The position numbers and the translations under genes are program-made. A stretch of DNA of 36,208 nucleotides from Candidatus Aldehydirespirator catecholifindens (GTDB lineage Bacteria; Actinomycetota; Acidimicrobiia; Acidimicrobiales; Aldehydirespiratoraceae), in NCBI GenBank assembly GCA_028283245.1, contig JAPYNU010000088.1, forward strand, positions 1-36,208. Direction: 5' to 3'. The notes below the pieces were generated by a model. It was not told where the DNA came from, searched no databases, and saw only the letters and a program-made list of their open reading frames with translations. Shown piece after piece: positions 16,333-24,579 of this stretch; within the stretch, counting starts at the first letter, position 1; each line of letters begins with the position of its first letter.

Positions 16333-17435
16333 GTTCAGATGCATCAAAGAGGGCGCGCCAGCAGCCTCGTGGGATGCCTGGCAACTCAGGCCAGTTCCAT
16401 CCCAAGCAGAAACCTGATGTTCCCGATGCGAGCACTGGACGTGTGCGCTCGCCTAAGATTCGTCGGAGGCTCATAGATGATAGAACTGCCTTCAATGCTT
16501 TCGTTGAGAGCACTCACAGAACAACAGGGCTCGAGCCAGAGCAGATTATTCACGATTACTGGCTGATACGAGCTTTGAGCGGTATCGCTGAAGCGCTTCC
16601 CGATAACGGGATTTTCAGGGCTGGGCTTACCGATAAAGACAAAAAGAAGGGGCGCTCGGAAGAAACTCAGCCCGTCAAAGGGATTTGGGCGTTCGGGGGA
16701 GGCACCAGTCTGAGTTCGGCGTGGAAGATATCACCGCGATGGTCTGAAGATATTGATGCAGCCATTTTTCAGACCACGGATTCTTCTAAAGCGTCGTTTA
16801 ATACCATCCGCCGTCGAGTGACTGAGATGGTGGCTGATGTAGTTGGCGGGAAGGGGAAGACATCCGGCTCACCGACTATCGCCCACACGCAGTTCACTGT
16901 TTCAGAGGTGTTGGATTTCAAAGTAGATCATGTTCTTGAGACTCTCCCACCTGAGCAACTCGTGAGTTTGGGTTCGGTTACTGGATTGATCGCTCGCTAT
17001 TCAGACGATCCAGACGGGCTGTGTGAAGAGTTCCCTGAACTGGGTGGTTTCGAGCTGCCGGTCATAGAGCCTGCCTATATCGCCGTCAACAAACTAGACG
17101 CGTTGCATCGTCGGGCGGCTACAGAGAGATGGGCTGGATTGGGTGGACGCTTTCGTGATATGTACGACCTGTATCAAATCTCTCAACTTCAGCCTCACGC
17201 TGACCGATGCCGCGAAAACGTTTCGCAGTGGTGGCATCAAATGAACCGAGGCGGAGGCCCAGCGGTGGATCGCCCCGATGAAGGATACGGAACCAGCCCG
17301 ATCTTTGACTCCGGCTCATACGCACACAAAATGCTACGTAACGCCTACAACAACGGAATCGAGGGTATCGCTATCGGGCGTGCCCCTTCCTTTGAAGAAG
17401 CGTTCACAGCAGCCCAGACGCTGGATTTACCGTAG
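16329..17435 (+). CDS. abiEii: AbiEii/AbiGii-type nucleotidyltransferase toxin (type IV TA)
   Basis: A 368-aa nucleotidyltransferase. The catalytic signature is GGGTSLSSAW (123-132) followed by SEDID (139-143), giving the paired Asp141/Asp143 of the pol-beta-like fold. This is the standard AbiEii pattern. Members block growth on phage infection or loss of antitoxin by transferring nucleotides to RNA, for some homologues to tRNA ends. The downstream IAVNKLDALHRR and RDMYDLYQI stretches are also family-typical. The first ~40 residues carry an extra basic tail with RGMPGNSGQF, a short motif seen at the N-termini of assorted actinobacterial accessory proteins. It appears intact and forms an operon with abiEi. 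Confidence 0.88.
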   Translation: MSSDASKRARQQPRGMPGNSGQFHPKQKPDVPDASTGRVRSPKIRRRLIDDRTAFNAFVESTHRTTGLEPEQIIHDYWLIRALSGIAEALPDNGIFRAGLTDKDKKKGRSEETQPVKGIWAFGGGTSLSSAWKISPRWSEDIDAAIFQTTDSSKASFNTIRRRVTEMVADVVGGKGKTSGSPTIAHTQFTVSEVLDFKVDHVLETLPPEQLVSLGSVTGLIARYSDDPDGLCEEFPELGGFELPVIEPAYIAVNKLDALHRRAATERWAGLGGRFRDMYDLYQISQLQPHADRCRENVSQWWHQMNRGGGPAVDRPDEGYGTSPIFDSGSYAHKMLRNAYNNGIEGIAIGRAPSFEEAFTAAQTLDLP

Positions 17436-17466
17436 TCTCACCTGTCTGAGGTCTCGCAGCAGCCTT

Positions 17467-17489
17467 CGCAGGAGTTAGCGCAGGAGTTA
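17467..17489. repeat. 11-bp tandem repeat downstream of abiEii
   Basis: CGCAGGAGTTA occurs at 17467-17477 and 17479-17489 (period 12) in the gap between the abiEii stop and the nuclease promoter. Nothing else is evident in this 163-bp gap apart from the -10 box. Confidence 0.7.
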
Positions 17490-17586
17490 AAGAGTTCCTG
17501 ATAGCGCTACCACATCGCGGTAAGGGGCGCTCACTACATCAGCGCCACGGCTGAAGTAGCCCGATGAGAATGTCACAGGGCACCGC

Positions 17587-17598
17587 TAATATCCGAAC
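17587..17598 (+). promoter_or_regulatory. Predicted leaderless -10 box of the Mre11-like gene
   Basis: TAATAT (17587-17592) is followed by exactly six bases and the ATG at 17599. There is no Shine-Dalgarno. No convincing -35 is seen. Confidence 0.6.
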
Positions 17599-18735
17599 AT
17601 GGTCAAATTCCTCCACACCGCCGACTGGCAACTCGGCATGACTCGCCACTTCCTCAACGATGATGCCCAAGCGCGATTCGGTGCGGCACGGCTCGATTCC
17701 ATCATCGAGATCAGCCGGCTGGCTACAAAGGAGAACTGCGACTTTGTTGTGGTTTGCGGCGACGTGTTCGAGTCGAACCAGATAGGGCAACAGGTGCTGG
17801 GGCGAGCCCTAGACAACATGAAAGCTGCTGCAGAGGTCGATTTCTATCTGCTGCCCGGCAATCACGATCCGCTTGACCCTTCGTCGATATACCGATCGCC
17901 CAAATTCAAGAGCAACTGCCCCGAAAACGTTTCAGTGCTTGACTCCTCGGTGCCGGTAGAAGCCACTGCGGGTGTGGAATTGATCGCTGCTCCATGGCCG
18001 AACAAAAAGCCCCTGACGGACCTGGTGAGCGATGCTTGTGCAGACCTTGAGCGCACCAGCGCAGTGCGCATCGTCATCGGTCATGGTGCCGTTGACAATC
18101 TGTCGCCCGACAAGAGCAATCCAGCAATCATCTCTTTGGCTCGGCTAGAGGCCAAGATCAAAGAAGGAGCAATCCACTATGTGGCACTCGGTGACCGCCA
18201 CTCCACGACCGATGTCGGTGCTTCCGGTCGGGTCTGGTATTCGGGAGCACCCGAGCCCACGGACTACGTCGAGGACGATCCAGGCAATGTGCTCATCGTG
18301 ACCCTTGCTGGCAACGACTGCAATGTCAAGACGCAAAGAGTTGGCACATGGCGCTTCGAGCGCAACGAAAGAGAGTTGAGCAGCGACTCCGACATTGACG
18401 CTATAGAGGAGTGGCTGACGGGCTTGAGCGACAAGAGCCGCACCATCGTCAAGCTGGCATTGGTCGGCCAGATCTCCGTGGCTCAGCAGGCCCGACTAGA
18501 GAACTTGCTCAAAGACCATAAAGATCTGCTGGCTGCTTTGGAATCCTGGGAAAGACGCAGCGAGTTGGTGGTGATTCCCGACGACACTGACTTGGAGCAC
18601 TTCGGATTCTCAGGCTTCGCAGCAGAGGCTTTGTCCGATCTTGGCGAAAAGGCAGAGTCCAACAACGAGCAGGAGGCTGTCGCAGCCCGTGACGCATTAG
18701 CTCTGCTGCATCGACTAGTAGGAGCACCACAATGA
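17599..18735 (+). CDS. Mre11/SbcD-like metallophosphoesterase (DNA repair nuclease)
   Basis: A 378-aa calcineurin-like phosphoesterase. Motifs in order: HTADWQLG (6-13), CGDVFESNQ, LPGNHDP, IGHGAVD, and ALGDRHS. All Mre11 metal-site motifs are present, except that motif I reads Asp9-Trp-Gln11 where Mre11/SbcD has Asp-x-His. As I recall, this DWQ form marks a widespread bacterial subgroup. With the next gene it would form an Mre11-Rad50-type complex that processes DNA ends, in repair or against phage DNA. The C-terminal sequence LLHRLVGAPQ is copied in the following mini-ORF. The ATG start is fixed by a TAATAT box six bases upstream. Confidence 0.87.
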   Translation: MVKFLHTADWQLGMTRHFLNDDAQARFGAARLDSIIEISRLATKENCDFVVVCGDVFESNQIGQQVLGRALDNMKAAAEVDFYLLPGNHDPLDPSSIYRSPKFKSNCPENVSVLDSSVPVEATAGVELIAAPWPNKKPLTDLVSDACADLERTSAVRIVIGHGAVDNLSPDKSNPAIISLARLEAKIKEGAIHYVALGDRHSTTDVGASGRVWYSGAPEPTDYVEDDPGNVLIVTLAGNDCNVKTQRVGTWRFERNERELSSDSDIDAIEEWLTGLSDKSRTIVKLALVGQISVAQQARLENLLKDHKDLLAALESWERRSELVVIPDDTDLEHFGFSGFAAEALSDLGEKAESNNEQEAVAARDALALLHRLVGAPQ

Positions 18736-18813
18736 GACCTGCCCTAGTTATGCACGCCCAAACTGCGAAACAATCCAGGCTGCTACATCAACTAGTAGGA
18801 GCATCGCAATGAG
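18703..18813 (+). repeat. 34-bp direct duplication between nuclease and SMC genes
   Basis: The 34 bp at 18703-18736 (nuclease C-terminus, AGTAGGAGCA ribosome-binding site, ATGAG junction) recur at 18780-18813 with four mismatches, 77 bp apart. Both copies end in an ATGA stop/start overlap. The duplication inserted a mini-ORF between two genes that were probably once directly coupled. Confidence 0.9.
18732..18812 (+). CDS. 26-codon mini-ORF between Mre11-like and Rad50-like genes
   Basis: The ATG overlaps the nuclease stop (ATGA) and the TGA overlaps the SMC start (ATGA), giving an unbroken coupled chain. The peptide ends SRLLHQLVGASQ, which resembles the end of the nuclease (LLHRLVGAPQ). An AGGAG site 7 bases before the ATG is part of the duplicated segment. 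It most likely arose from the 77-bp duplication and serves at most to maintain translational coupling. A real protein product is doubtful. Confidence 0.4.
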   Translation: MRPALVMHAQTAKQSRLLHQLVGASQ

Positions 18814-21472
18814 GCTGCATCGGATCCGGCTGCGGAACTTTGGTGGCGTGGTCGATAGTGGCGAGGTTGAGTTCGCCACAACGGGTGTCACAGTCGTGGA
18901 AGGCCCCAACGAAGTGGGCAAGACATCAATGCCTGAAGCGCTTGATCTCATCATCAACATGCTTGACTCGTCCTCGGCTCAAAAGATCAAGTCGGTGCAG
19001 CCGGTAGGTCGCGATGTCGGCCCTGAGGTTGAGATTGAGATGTCGTCGGGCGCTTACCGCTTCGTCTATGCGAAGCGATGGTTACGCGAACGTTTCACCA
19101 CCCTTGAAGTCGTCGCTCCCAAGCGCGAGCAGTTATCTGGACGCCAGGCCCACGACCGGGTGCAGGAGATCCTCGACGAGACTTTGGACACAAACCTCTG
19201 GGCAGCTCTACGGATCGATCAAGGCAGGGAACTCTGGCTGCCAAGCTTCGCCGACACCTCTCTCGGACAGGCACTTGATCAAGCTGCCGAAGGCCCGGTC
19301 GCGTCCGAGCACGAAGACGATCTCTGGGATCGGATACAAGATGAGTACGACCGCTACTGGACCCCGAGAGGCAAGCCGAAGGCGGAGCGCAACCGTTTAG
19401 AGGAGCAGGTCGAAGAGGCCCAACAAGAGGTCGAACAACTAGAGCAAGAGTTGCAAGACATTGCCGACGATGCTGACCAAATGGATCGCTTGGTCACCGC
19501 CACACATCAACTGGAGAGCAGTAAACGCGACCGTGAACAGCAAGTTGATGTGTTGAGCGAACAGTGGGACAAAACCGAGCGCTTGCGAAGTCGTATCCAA
19601 GAATTGAAGAAGGCGAGTGAAGCCGCTGAAGCCAGACGCGACAAGGTCGCCAGCGAGCAGCAACACCGCCAAGACATGACCAAAGAGCACGCTGCCAGCG
19701 CCGAGAGACTGAAAACACTGCAAGCCGAAGCCGAACAGACTGAACCTGATCTAACCGCGGCCTCCAAACGCTCCGAAGAAGCCGATCACGCCGCCGATAA
19801 AGCCCGAGAAGCCTTATCAGATGCCGAGAAGAATCAACGCCGAGCCAACGAAGACCGCGACCATCACCGTCGACAAATTGAGACAGCGCAACTACAAGAG
19901 CGCTACGAGCGAATCGTCGAAGCAAAAAAGACGCTAAGCGATACCGCTGCCCGCCTTGAGATAGCCAAAGTCGACGACGACCTGCTCTCCAAGATCGAAC
20001 AGGCAGATCGTGAAGCAATACGAGCCGAGGCCGCCTTCACCACTGGTGCAGCCTCAGTAGAGCTAACAGCTAAGCGAGAACTGGCTTTGCAGCTTGACGA
20101 CGAAGAGATCACGCTTCTTGCTGGCGAGACGAAGAAGTCTGCAGTGGATGTCGAGACTTCATGGACTATTCCCGATGTTGCGGAGATTCGAGTTAAGTCG
20201 GGGCACGGGTCCAAGAATCTTGCGGCTAAGCGCAGAGACGCACACAACGAGCTGCAGCGCTTGTGCGAGATGGGGAGCGTGGCTGACATCGACGAGGCAC
20301 GCAAGATGGCACGAGAGCGCTCCGAGGCTAAACGCAGCCGAGATGAAGCCACCGAAGCCATCAAGCGAGACCTACGGGACCTCACCGAGGAAGAAATCCA
20401 AACCAAGATTGATGGTCTCAACAAGTGGATCGCGTCATACCAAGTTGAGCGTCCCGACGATGCGCCCCTCCCAGAAGACTTTGAGGCCGCCAAACAGATC
20501 GCCTCAGGAATAGACCGGGCCGTAGCCGAATGTCGCGACCACTTGGAAGCCTGCCAGAAGACTGCGAAACAAACCGACGACACTCTCTTGACGGAGCAGA
20601 TTAAGGCGGCTGAACTCAGCGGACAGATCAAGAACGCCGACAGCGAATACCAGAACGCTGAGCAACGGCTCGCTGAAGCCAGACAGCAACGAGCCGATGC
20701 CGACATGACTGAAGAACTAGCGAAGGCAACGCAGGCCGTCGAAACCGCCCAGGGGTCACTAGATGCTGCCGAGGCGGAACTGCTGGCAACGGATCCCGAC
20801 ACGCTGAAAGCCAAGCTTGATAACGCCCGCCAAGCTGTCAAACGGTCCGAGGCGGACCTACGCTCCAACCAAGATCGCCAGATCAAACTCAAAGAGCGCC
20901 TTGAACTTCAGGGAGAGGAGGGACTCCACACCCAACTTGACGAAAAACTAAGCGAACTGAGCCACCTTGAGCGAAAGCATGAAAGCGTTGAGGCACGAGC
21001 CCGGGCTGCTGAATTGCTCTACGACACCTTCGACCGGTTCCGTAGAGAAGCCCACCAACGCTATATGGCACCGTTCAAGGAGCGCATCGAGCAACTCGGG
21101 CGCATCGTCTTCAACTCAAGCTTTGAGGTGGCGCTTGATGAGGATCTGCAGGTTGCGGATCGCACGCTAGACGGTGACACGCTTGCAGTTGATCAGCTCA
21201 GCACTGGGGCACAAGAACAGATCGGCGTGCTCTGCCGGCTCGCCTGCGCGGCTATCGTCAGCCCAGATGGAGGCGGCGCACCTGTGATAATCGACGATGC
21301 TCTCGGGTGGAGCGACCCAGAGCGACTCCGCAGCATGGGCGCAGCTATCTCAACCAGCAGTGAACAATGCCAGGTGATCATCTTGACTTGCACCCCCGGC
21401 CGCTACGCCCACATCGGCAACGCCACCACCATCGGACTACCCGCAGTTGATCGGTTACGGGATGATCTTTGA
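18809..21472 (+). CDS. Rad50/SbcC/YhaN-like SMC ATPase
   Basis: An 887-aa ABC-type ATPase split by a long coiled coil. Walker A GPNEVGKTS is at 32-40. Residues about 190-740 are Glu/Lys/Gln/Ala-rich coiled coil. The signature LSTGAQEQ is at 797-804 and Walker B VIIDDALG near 826-833, with Asp in place of the usual Glu after the Walker B Asp. There is no CxxC zinc hook anywhere in the coiled coil, so it resembles YhaN-type proteins more than Rad50 or SbcC. It should pair with the Mre11-like nuclease encoded just upstream. AGGAG precedes the ATG by 7 bases. Its 3' end overlaps the converging hisG by 18 bp. Confidence 0.87.
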   Translation: MRLHRIRLRNFGGVVDSGEVEFATTGVTVVEGPNEVGKTSMPEALDLIINMLDSSSAQKIKSVQPVGRDVGPEVEIEMSSGAYRFVYAKRWLRERFTTLEVVAPKREQLSGRQAHDRVQEILDETLDTNLWAALRIDQGRELWLPSFADTSLGQALDQAAEGPVASEHEDDLWDRIQDEYDRYWTPRGKPKAERNRLEEQVEEAQQEVEQLEQELQDIADDADQMDRLVTATHQLESSKRDREQQVDVLSEQWDKTERLRSRIQELKKASEAAEARRDKVASEQQHRQDMTKEHAASAERLKTLQAEAEQTEPDLTAASKRSEEADHAADKAREALSDAEKNQRRANEDRDHHRRQIETAQLQERYERIVEAKKTLSDTAARLEIAKVDDDLLSKIEQADREAIRAEAAFTTGAASVELTAKRELALQLDDEEITLLAGETKKSAVDVETSWTIPDVAEIRVKSGHGSKNLAAKRRDAHNELQRLCEMGSVADIDEARKMARERSEAKRSRDEATEAIKRDLRDLTEEEIQTKIDGLNKWIASYQVERPDDAPLPEDFEAAKQIASGIDRAVAECRDHLEACQKTAKQTDDTLLTEQIKAAELSGQIKNADSEYQNAEQRLAEARQQRADADMTEELAKATQAVETAQGSLDAAEAELLATDPDTLKAKLDNARQAVKRSEADLRSNQDRQIKLKERLELQGEEGLHTQLDEKLSELSHLERKHESVEARARAAELLYDTFDRFRREAHQRYMAPFKERIEQLGRIVFNSSFEVALDEDLQVADRTLDGDTLAVDQLSTGAQEQIGVLCRLACAAIVSPDGGGAPVIIDDALGWSDPERLRSMGAAISTSSEQCQVIILTCTPGRYAHIGNATTIGLPAVDRLRDDL

Positions 21473-22330
21473 GATCGGCAGTTCTACTATCCCGGTGGCA
21501 CCCACATCTCTCAATGCGGGAATCAAAACGTTGATCTCGTTGCGAGGCACCACTGTTTCAACCGCGTAACCAGCCCCACGGAACAACTCATTGACGGTCG
21601 GCGCTTTCAACGCTGGCAGCAAAGCGATCACATCGTCAAGCGCTTCGACACCCACATTGAGCTTCACCAGAACCTTGCCACGAGCCTCAAGCACTCCCTG
21701 AAGCAGCGTGAAAATCTGGCCCATGGCATGACGCTTGTCTGCATCAGCCGCAGCAATCGGGTTAGCGATCAGTTCGGTGTAGGAAGTCAGCAGCGTGTCA
21801 ATGATCCGCAGCCCTGCAGCTCTCAACGCTCTGCCGGTCTCGGTGATCTCAACCACGGCATCTACGATGTCGGGCACTTTGGCTTCGGTGGCACCGTAGC
21901 TCAAAGCTATCTGGGCTTCGATACCCGCCGCCTCAAAGAAGCGCCTAGTCAGTTGCGGATACTCCGTTGAGACACGCACACCCTGAGGCAGATCCGCCAC
22001 GCTTTGGTAGGGCGAATCGTCGGCCACCGCCAGCACCACCCTAATCGGCAGCGAAGTTGCTTTTGAATAGTGCAACTCGCCCAGAGACACCACCTCGCTG
22101 CTAGTTTCCTCCACCCAGTCACGTCCGGTGATGCCAATGTCGAAAAGCCCGTCGGAGATGTAGGTAGGTATCTCCTGAGGCCGCAAGATCCGCACTTCGC
22201 TGATCCGCGGATCAGCAATCGAGGCCTTGTAGGCAACATCAGATGACCGTTGAACCGGCAGATCAGCGGCTTCGAACAGTTCGAGGGTTGACTTCTCGAG
22301 TGACCCTTTGGGCAGGACAAGCTTCAACAT
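21455..22330 (-). CDS. hisG: ATP phosphoribosyltransferase (long form)
   Basis: Catalyses the first step of histidine biosynthesis, ATP plus PRPP to phosphoribosyl-ATP. At 291 aa it is the long HisG form with a C-terminal regulatory domain that binds histidine. Typical segments are KLVLPKGSLEKSTLELFE at the N-terminus, ILRPQEIPTYISDGLFDIGITGRDW, and VDAVVEITETGRALRAAGLRIID in the PRPP-binding region. AGGA lies 7 bases before the ATG. No other his gene is in the window; hisE, often adjacent in actinobacteria, is not seen. It overlaps the SMC gene end tail to tail, which marks the right edge of the defence island. Confidence 0.95.
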   Translation of the reverse strand: MLKLVLPKGSLEKSTLELFEAADLPVQRSSDVAYKASIADPRISEVRILRPQEIPTYISDGLFDIGITGRDWVEETSSEVVSLGELHYSKATSLPIRVVLAVADDSPYQSVADLPQGVRVSTEYPQLTRRFFEAAGIEAQIALSYGATEAKVPDIVDAVVEITETGRALRAAGLRIIDTLLTSYTELIANPIAAADADKRHAMGQIFTLLQGVLEARGKVLVKLNVGVEALDDVIALLPALKAPTVNELFRGAGYAVETVVPRNEINVLIPALRDVGATGIVELPISKIIP

Positions 22331-22399
22331 ATTTTCGGTCCTAAGACGTGGAGTTGCGAGTGCTCGGGCTTGGTGCGGCTATCAGGCTACTAAGCGAGA

Positions 22400-22930
22400 T
22401 TATTCGTGAGGATGAGGGTCGTAATTGTCGACCAGCAGCCTCACAGCGTGACCGATCACATCTCTCACAGCATCGACTGACTCAACGCAACCCGATGTCG
22501 ATCCAGGAGTGTTGAGAATCAGCACTGCACCAAGCACTCCTGCTACTCCTCGCGATAGTCGGCCCAGTGGGTTGACTAGCCGCATTGCTTCGGACAGGCC
22601 GGGCGCTTCGCGTTCGATTACCTCTTTGGTGGCTTCTGGTGTGGCATCTCGGGGGCCAAAGCCGGTGCCGCCGGTGGTGACGATCAAGCCGTGGAAGCCG
22701 TCAGCGAGGCGGCGCAACTCTCGACTGACCGGCTTGATGCCGTCAGCTACCACTGACTGGTCAACCACCGTCCAACCATCAGCAGTCAAGAACTCAAGCA
22801 GCGCCGCGCCACTGCGATTCTCGCGAGTGCCAGCAACCACTCCGTCAGACACGGTCAGCACTTTGGCTGCGAGCCCACCACCGTGTTTGACTTTTTTGCT
22901 GACCCCACTGCCAGCACGCGCTTTATTCAC
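22400..22930 (-). CDS. MoaB/Mog-family molybdopterin biosynthesis protein
   Basis: A 176-aa MoCF-binding-domain protein. Characteristic segments are KVLTVSDGVVAGTRENRSG, GLIVTTGGTGFGPRDATPEATKEVIEREAPGLSEAMR and the LNTPGS turn. Homologues adenylylate molybdopterin or assist molybdenum insertion; MoaB-type members may have other roles. No other molybdenum cofactor genes are here, so the assignment within the family is open. The GTG start at 22930 is supported by TAGGGT six bases upstream. It is on the same strand as fmt, 43 bp downstream of it, but has its own apparent promoter. Confidence 0.87.
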   Translation of the reverse strand: MNKARAGSGVSKKVKHGGGLAAKVLTVSDGVVAGTRENRSGAALLEFLTADGWTVVDQSVVADGIKPVSRELRRLADGFHGLIVTTGGTGFGPRDATPEATKEVIEREAPGLSEAMRLVNPLGRLSRGVAGVLGAVLILNTPGSTSGCVESVDAVRDVIGHAVRLLVDNYDPHPHE

Positions 22931-22942
22931 AGCGCAACCCTA
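22931..22942 (-). promoter_or_regulatory. Predicted leaderless -10 box of the MoaB/Mog gene
   Basis: On the minus strand TAGGGT (22942-22937) stands exactly six bases before the GTG start at 22930. No ribosome-binding site is present and no strong -35 was found. Confidence 0.55.
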
Positions 22943-22973
22943 ACCCGATTCGCAGAGTCCGATGAACAACCCC

Positions 22974-23945
22974 TCAAGTAAAGCAATCACCCACAACCAA
23001 GCGGGCACCATTGGCCCAGTCTTGTGCCGAAGTCGCGGAGCGGCCCTCCGACTGCACTCGAAGCAGCCGCAGGATGCCGCAGCCGGTTTCGACCAGCACC
23101 TCGAAACGTCTCCCCTGCTGCTTGACTAGCGTGACGCTCCCGGCTCTGGCCACCGATTCAGTCAATTCCATTGAGTCTTCGCCCGAGCCATCACTACCTG
23201 CCTCGGCATTGCCTGTGCGCGCTAGTTGAGCAGCGAGCACGTTAAGTCGTCGACCTCTAAACGTTGTCCAAGCACCGCCGACACGCACCAACCTCATCAC
23301 ATGCTCCGCAGAGGCATTCCAGTCAATGCACATCTCTACAGAGCTGATCTTGTTGGCCCAGGTGACCTGACCAGACTGCGGCTCTGGGTCACCGAACCCG
23401 TCACGAAGCGCCTCAAGCAGCATCTCAATACCCAGATCACAGAGCCTGGCACGCAGATCCTCGGCCGTTTCGGTGGGGCCGATTGCTGTGAAACACTGAC
23501 GGTAGATCGCCCCAGAGTCCAGTTCGGGCGCTACCTCCATGAGACAGACACCGGTCTCGGTGTCGCCAGCGAGGATGGCGCGCTCTACTGGCGCTGCTCC
23601 CCGCCAGCGCGGCAGCAAAGAAAAGTGCAGGTTCACGCTGCGGCGCTGCTGCAGCACCGCCTCGGGGATCATCTCGCCGTAGGCGACAACAACTGCAACG
23701 TCAGCGGTCACGCCCAAAGCGTCTTGGATGTCGTGGCTGATCTCTAGGCCCAACTCAGCGGCTGCTTCTTGCACTGGCGAAGGAGTCGGTGCCTGACGCC
23801 GCCCACGACGTTTAGGCGGACGAGTCACTACCAGCACTACCTGATGACCCGCAGCACAGAGAGCTTCAAGCGGTTCTACGGCAACGCTCGGTGTTCCGAA
23901 ATAGATAACACGACGGCACCCGGCAGAAACGTCGGCTACATTCAA
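22974..23945 (-). CDS. fmt: Methionyl-tRNA formyltransferase
   Basis: Formylates initiator Met-tRNA using 10-formyltetrahydrofolate. The 323-aa length is normal. The signature is intact: NLHFSLLPRWRGAAPVERAILAGD carries the catalytic Asn and His and the SLLPxxRGAAP loop, and APELDSG carries the catalytic Asp. The C-terminal tRNA-binding domain is present but has a Gly/Glu/Ser-rich insert (EAGSDGSGEDSMEL). It overlaps def by four bases and is the last gene of the rpoZ-coaBC-metK-priA-def-fmt run. Confidence 0.95.
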   Translation of the reverse strand: MNVADVSAGCRRVIYFGTPSVAVEPLEALCAAGHQVVLVVTRPPKRRGRRQAPTPSPVQEAAAELGLEISHDIQDALGVTADVAVVVAYGEMIPEAVLQQRRSVNLHFSLLPRWRGAAPVERAILAGDTETGVCLMEVAPELDSGAIYRQCFTAIGPTETAEDLRARLCDLGIEMLLEALRDGFGDPEPQSGQVTWANKISSVEMCIDWNASAEHVMRLVRVGGAWTTFRGRRLNVLAAQLARTGNAEAGSDGSGEDSMELTESVARAGSVTLVKQQGRRFEVLVETGCGILRLLRVQSEGRSATSAQDWANGARLVVGDCFT

Positions 23946-24505
23946 AGAAGACTCAAGCCACCCGCAGCATCAATATTACCTGACACCGAACGCTGCGACG
24001 CAGGTTCACGGCCAGATTCGACACCCATCTCACGCAAGGTGCGCAACGCAGCCTTACGACGTTCGTTATCAAGTCGCTCGATCAGCAGCGTGCCATCTAA
24101 GTGATCTAGTTCATGCTGAAACAGCCGAGCCTCAAGCTCGTCGGCTTCCACCGAAACCTCGTTGCCGTCAAGGTCACGACCCACAACGTGAACCTGTTTA
24201 GGACGCACGATCTCCCATGACAAACCCGGCACGGAAAGGCATCCCTCGTCGAAGACCCACTCGCCGTCTGATTCGATGATCTCAGGATTAACAATGATGC
24301 GCGGCCCGTCACCGACATCCCACACAAAGAGGCGCTTCTGCACGCCGATCTGAGGTGCCGCCAACCCGACCCCTTGCGCGTCGTACATGGTCTCAAGCAT
24401 CCCATCGGCTATGCGCACCAAAGTGGCATCAACATTGGTGATGTCAGCGGCGCGGCGACGCAGAACCGGATCACCGATGATGCGAATGTCATATGGTGCC
24501 GACAC
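23942..24505 (-). CDS. def: Peptide deformylase
   Basis: Removes the N-formyl group from nascent proteins, the counterpart of Fmt. All three motifs are intact in 187 aa: GVGLAAPQIG (motif 1), EGCLSVPG with the metal-binding Cys (motif 2), and QHELDHLDG with two metal-binding His and the catalytic Glu (motif 3). The GTG start at 24505 is supported by TAGCCT six bases upstream, which points to a separate leaderless transcript for def-fmt. The 74-bp gap to priA fits this. It is translationally coupled to fmt by a 4-bp overlap. Confidence 0.96.
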   Translation of the reverse strand: MSAPYDIRIIGDPVLRRRAADITNVDATLVRIADGMLETMYDAQGVGLAAPQIGVQKRLFVWDVGDGPRIIVNPEIIESDGEWVFDEGCLSVPGLSWEIVRPKQVHVVGRDLDGNEVSVEADELEARLFQHELDHLDGTLLIERLDNERRKAALRTLREMGVESGREPASQRSVSGNIDAAGGLSLL

Positions 24506-24517
24506 TCTCTCAGGCTA
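24506..24517 (-). promoter_or_regulatory. Predicted leaderless -10 box of def
   Basis: On the minus strand TAGCCT (24517-24512) lies exactly six bases before the GTG of def at 24505. There is no Shine-Dalgarno. Confidence 0.58.
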
Positions 24518-24579
24518 CCGCTGCACAACACACAACAGCCGATCCCGCCGAGTCTAACCGCTCGGAGGTGACGCTGTTT

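Noticed and set aside
19903-20892. A 329-codon minus-strand open frame inside the SMC ATPase gene.
   Set aside because: Ser/Ala/Arg-rich shadow of a coiled-coil coding sequence; no motif and no start signal.
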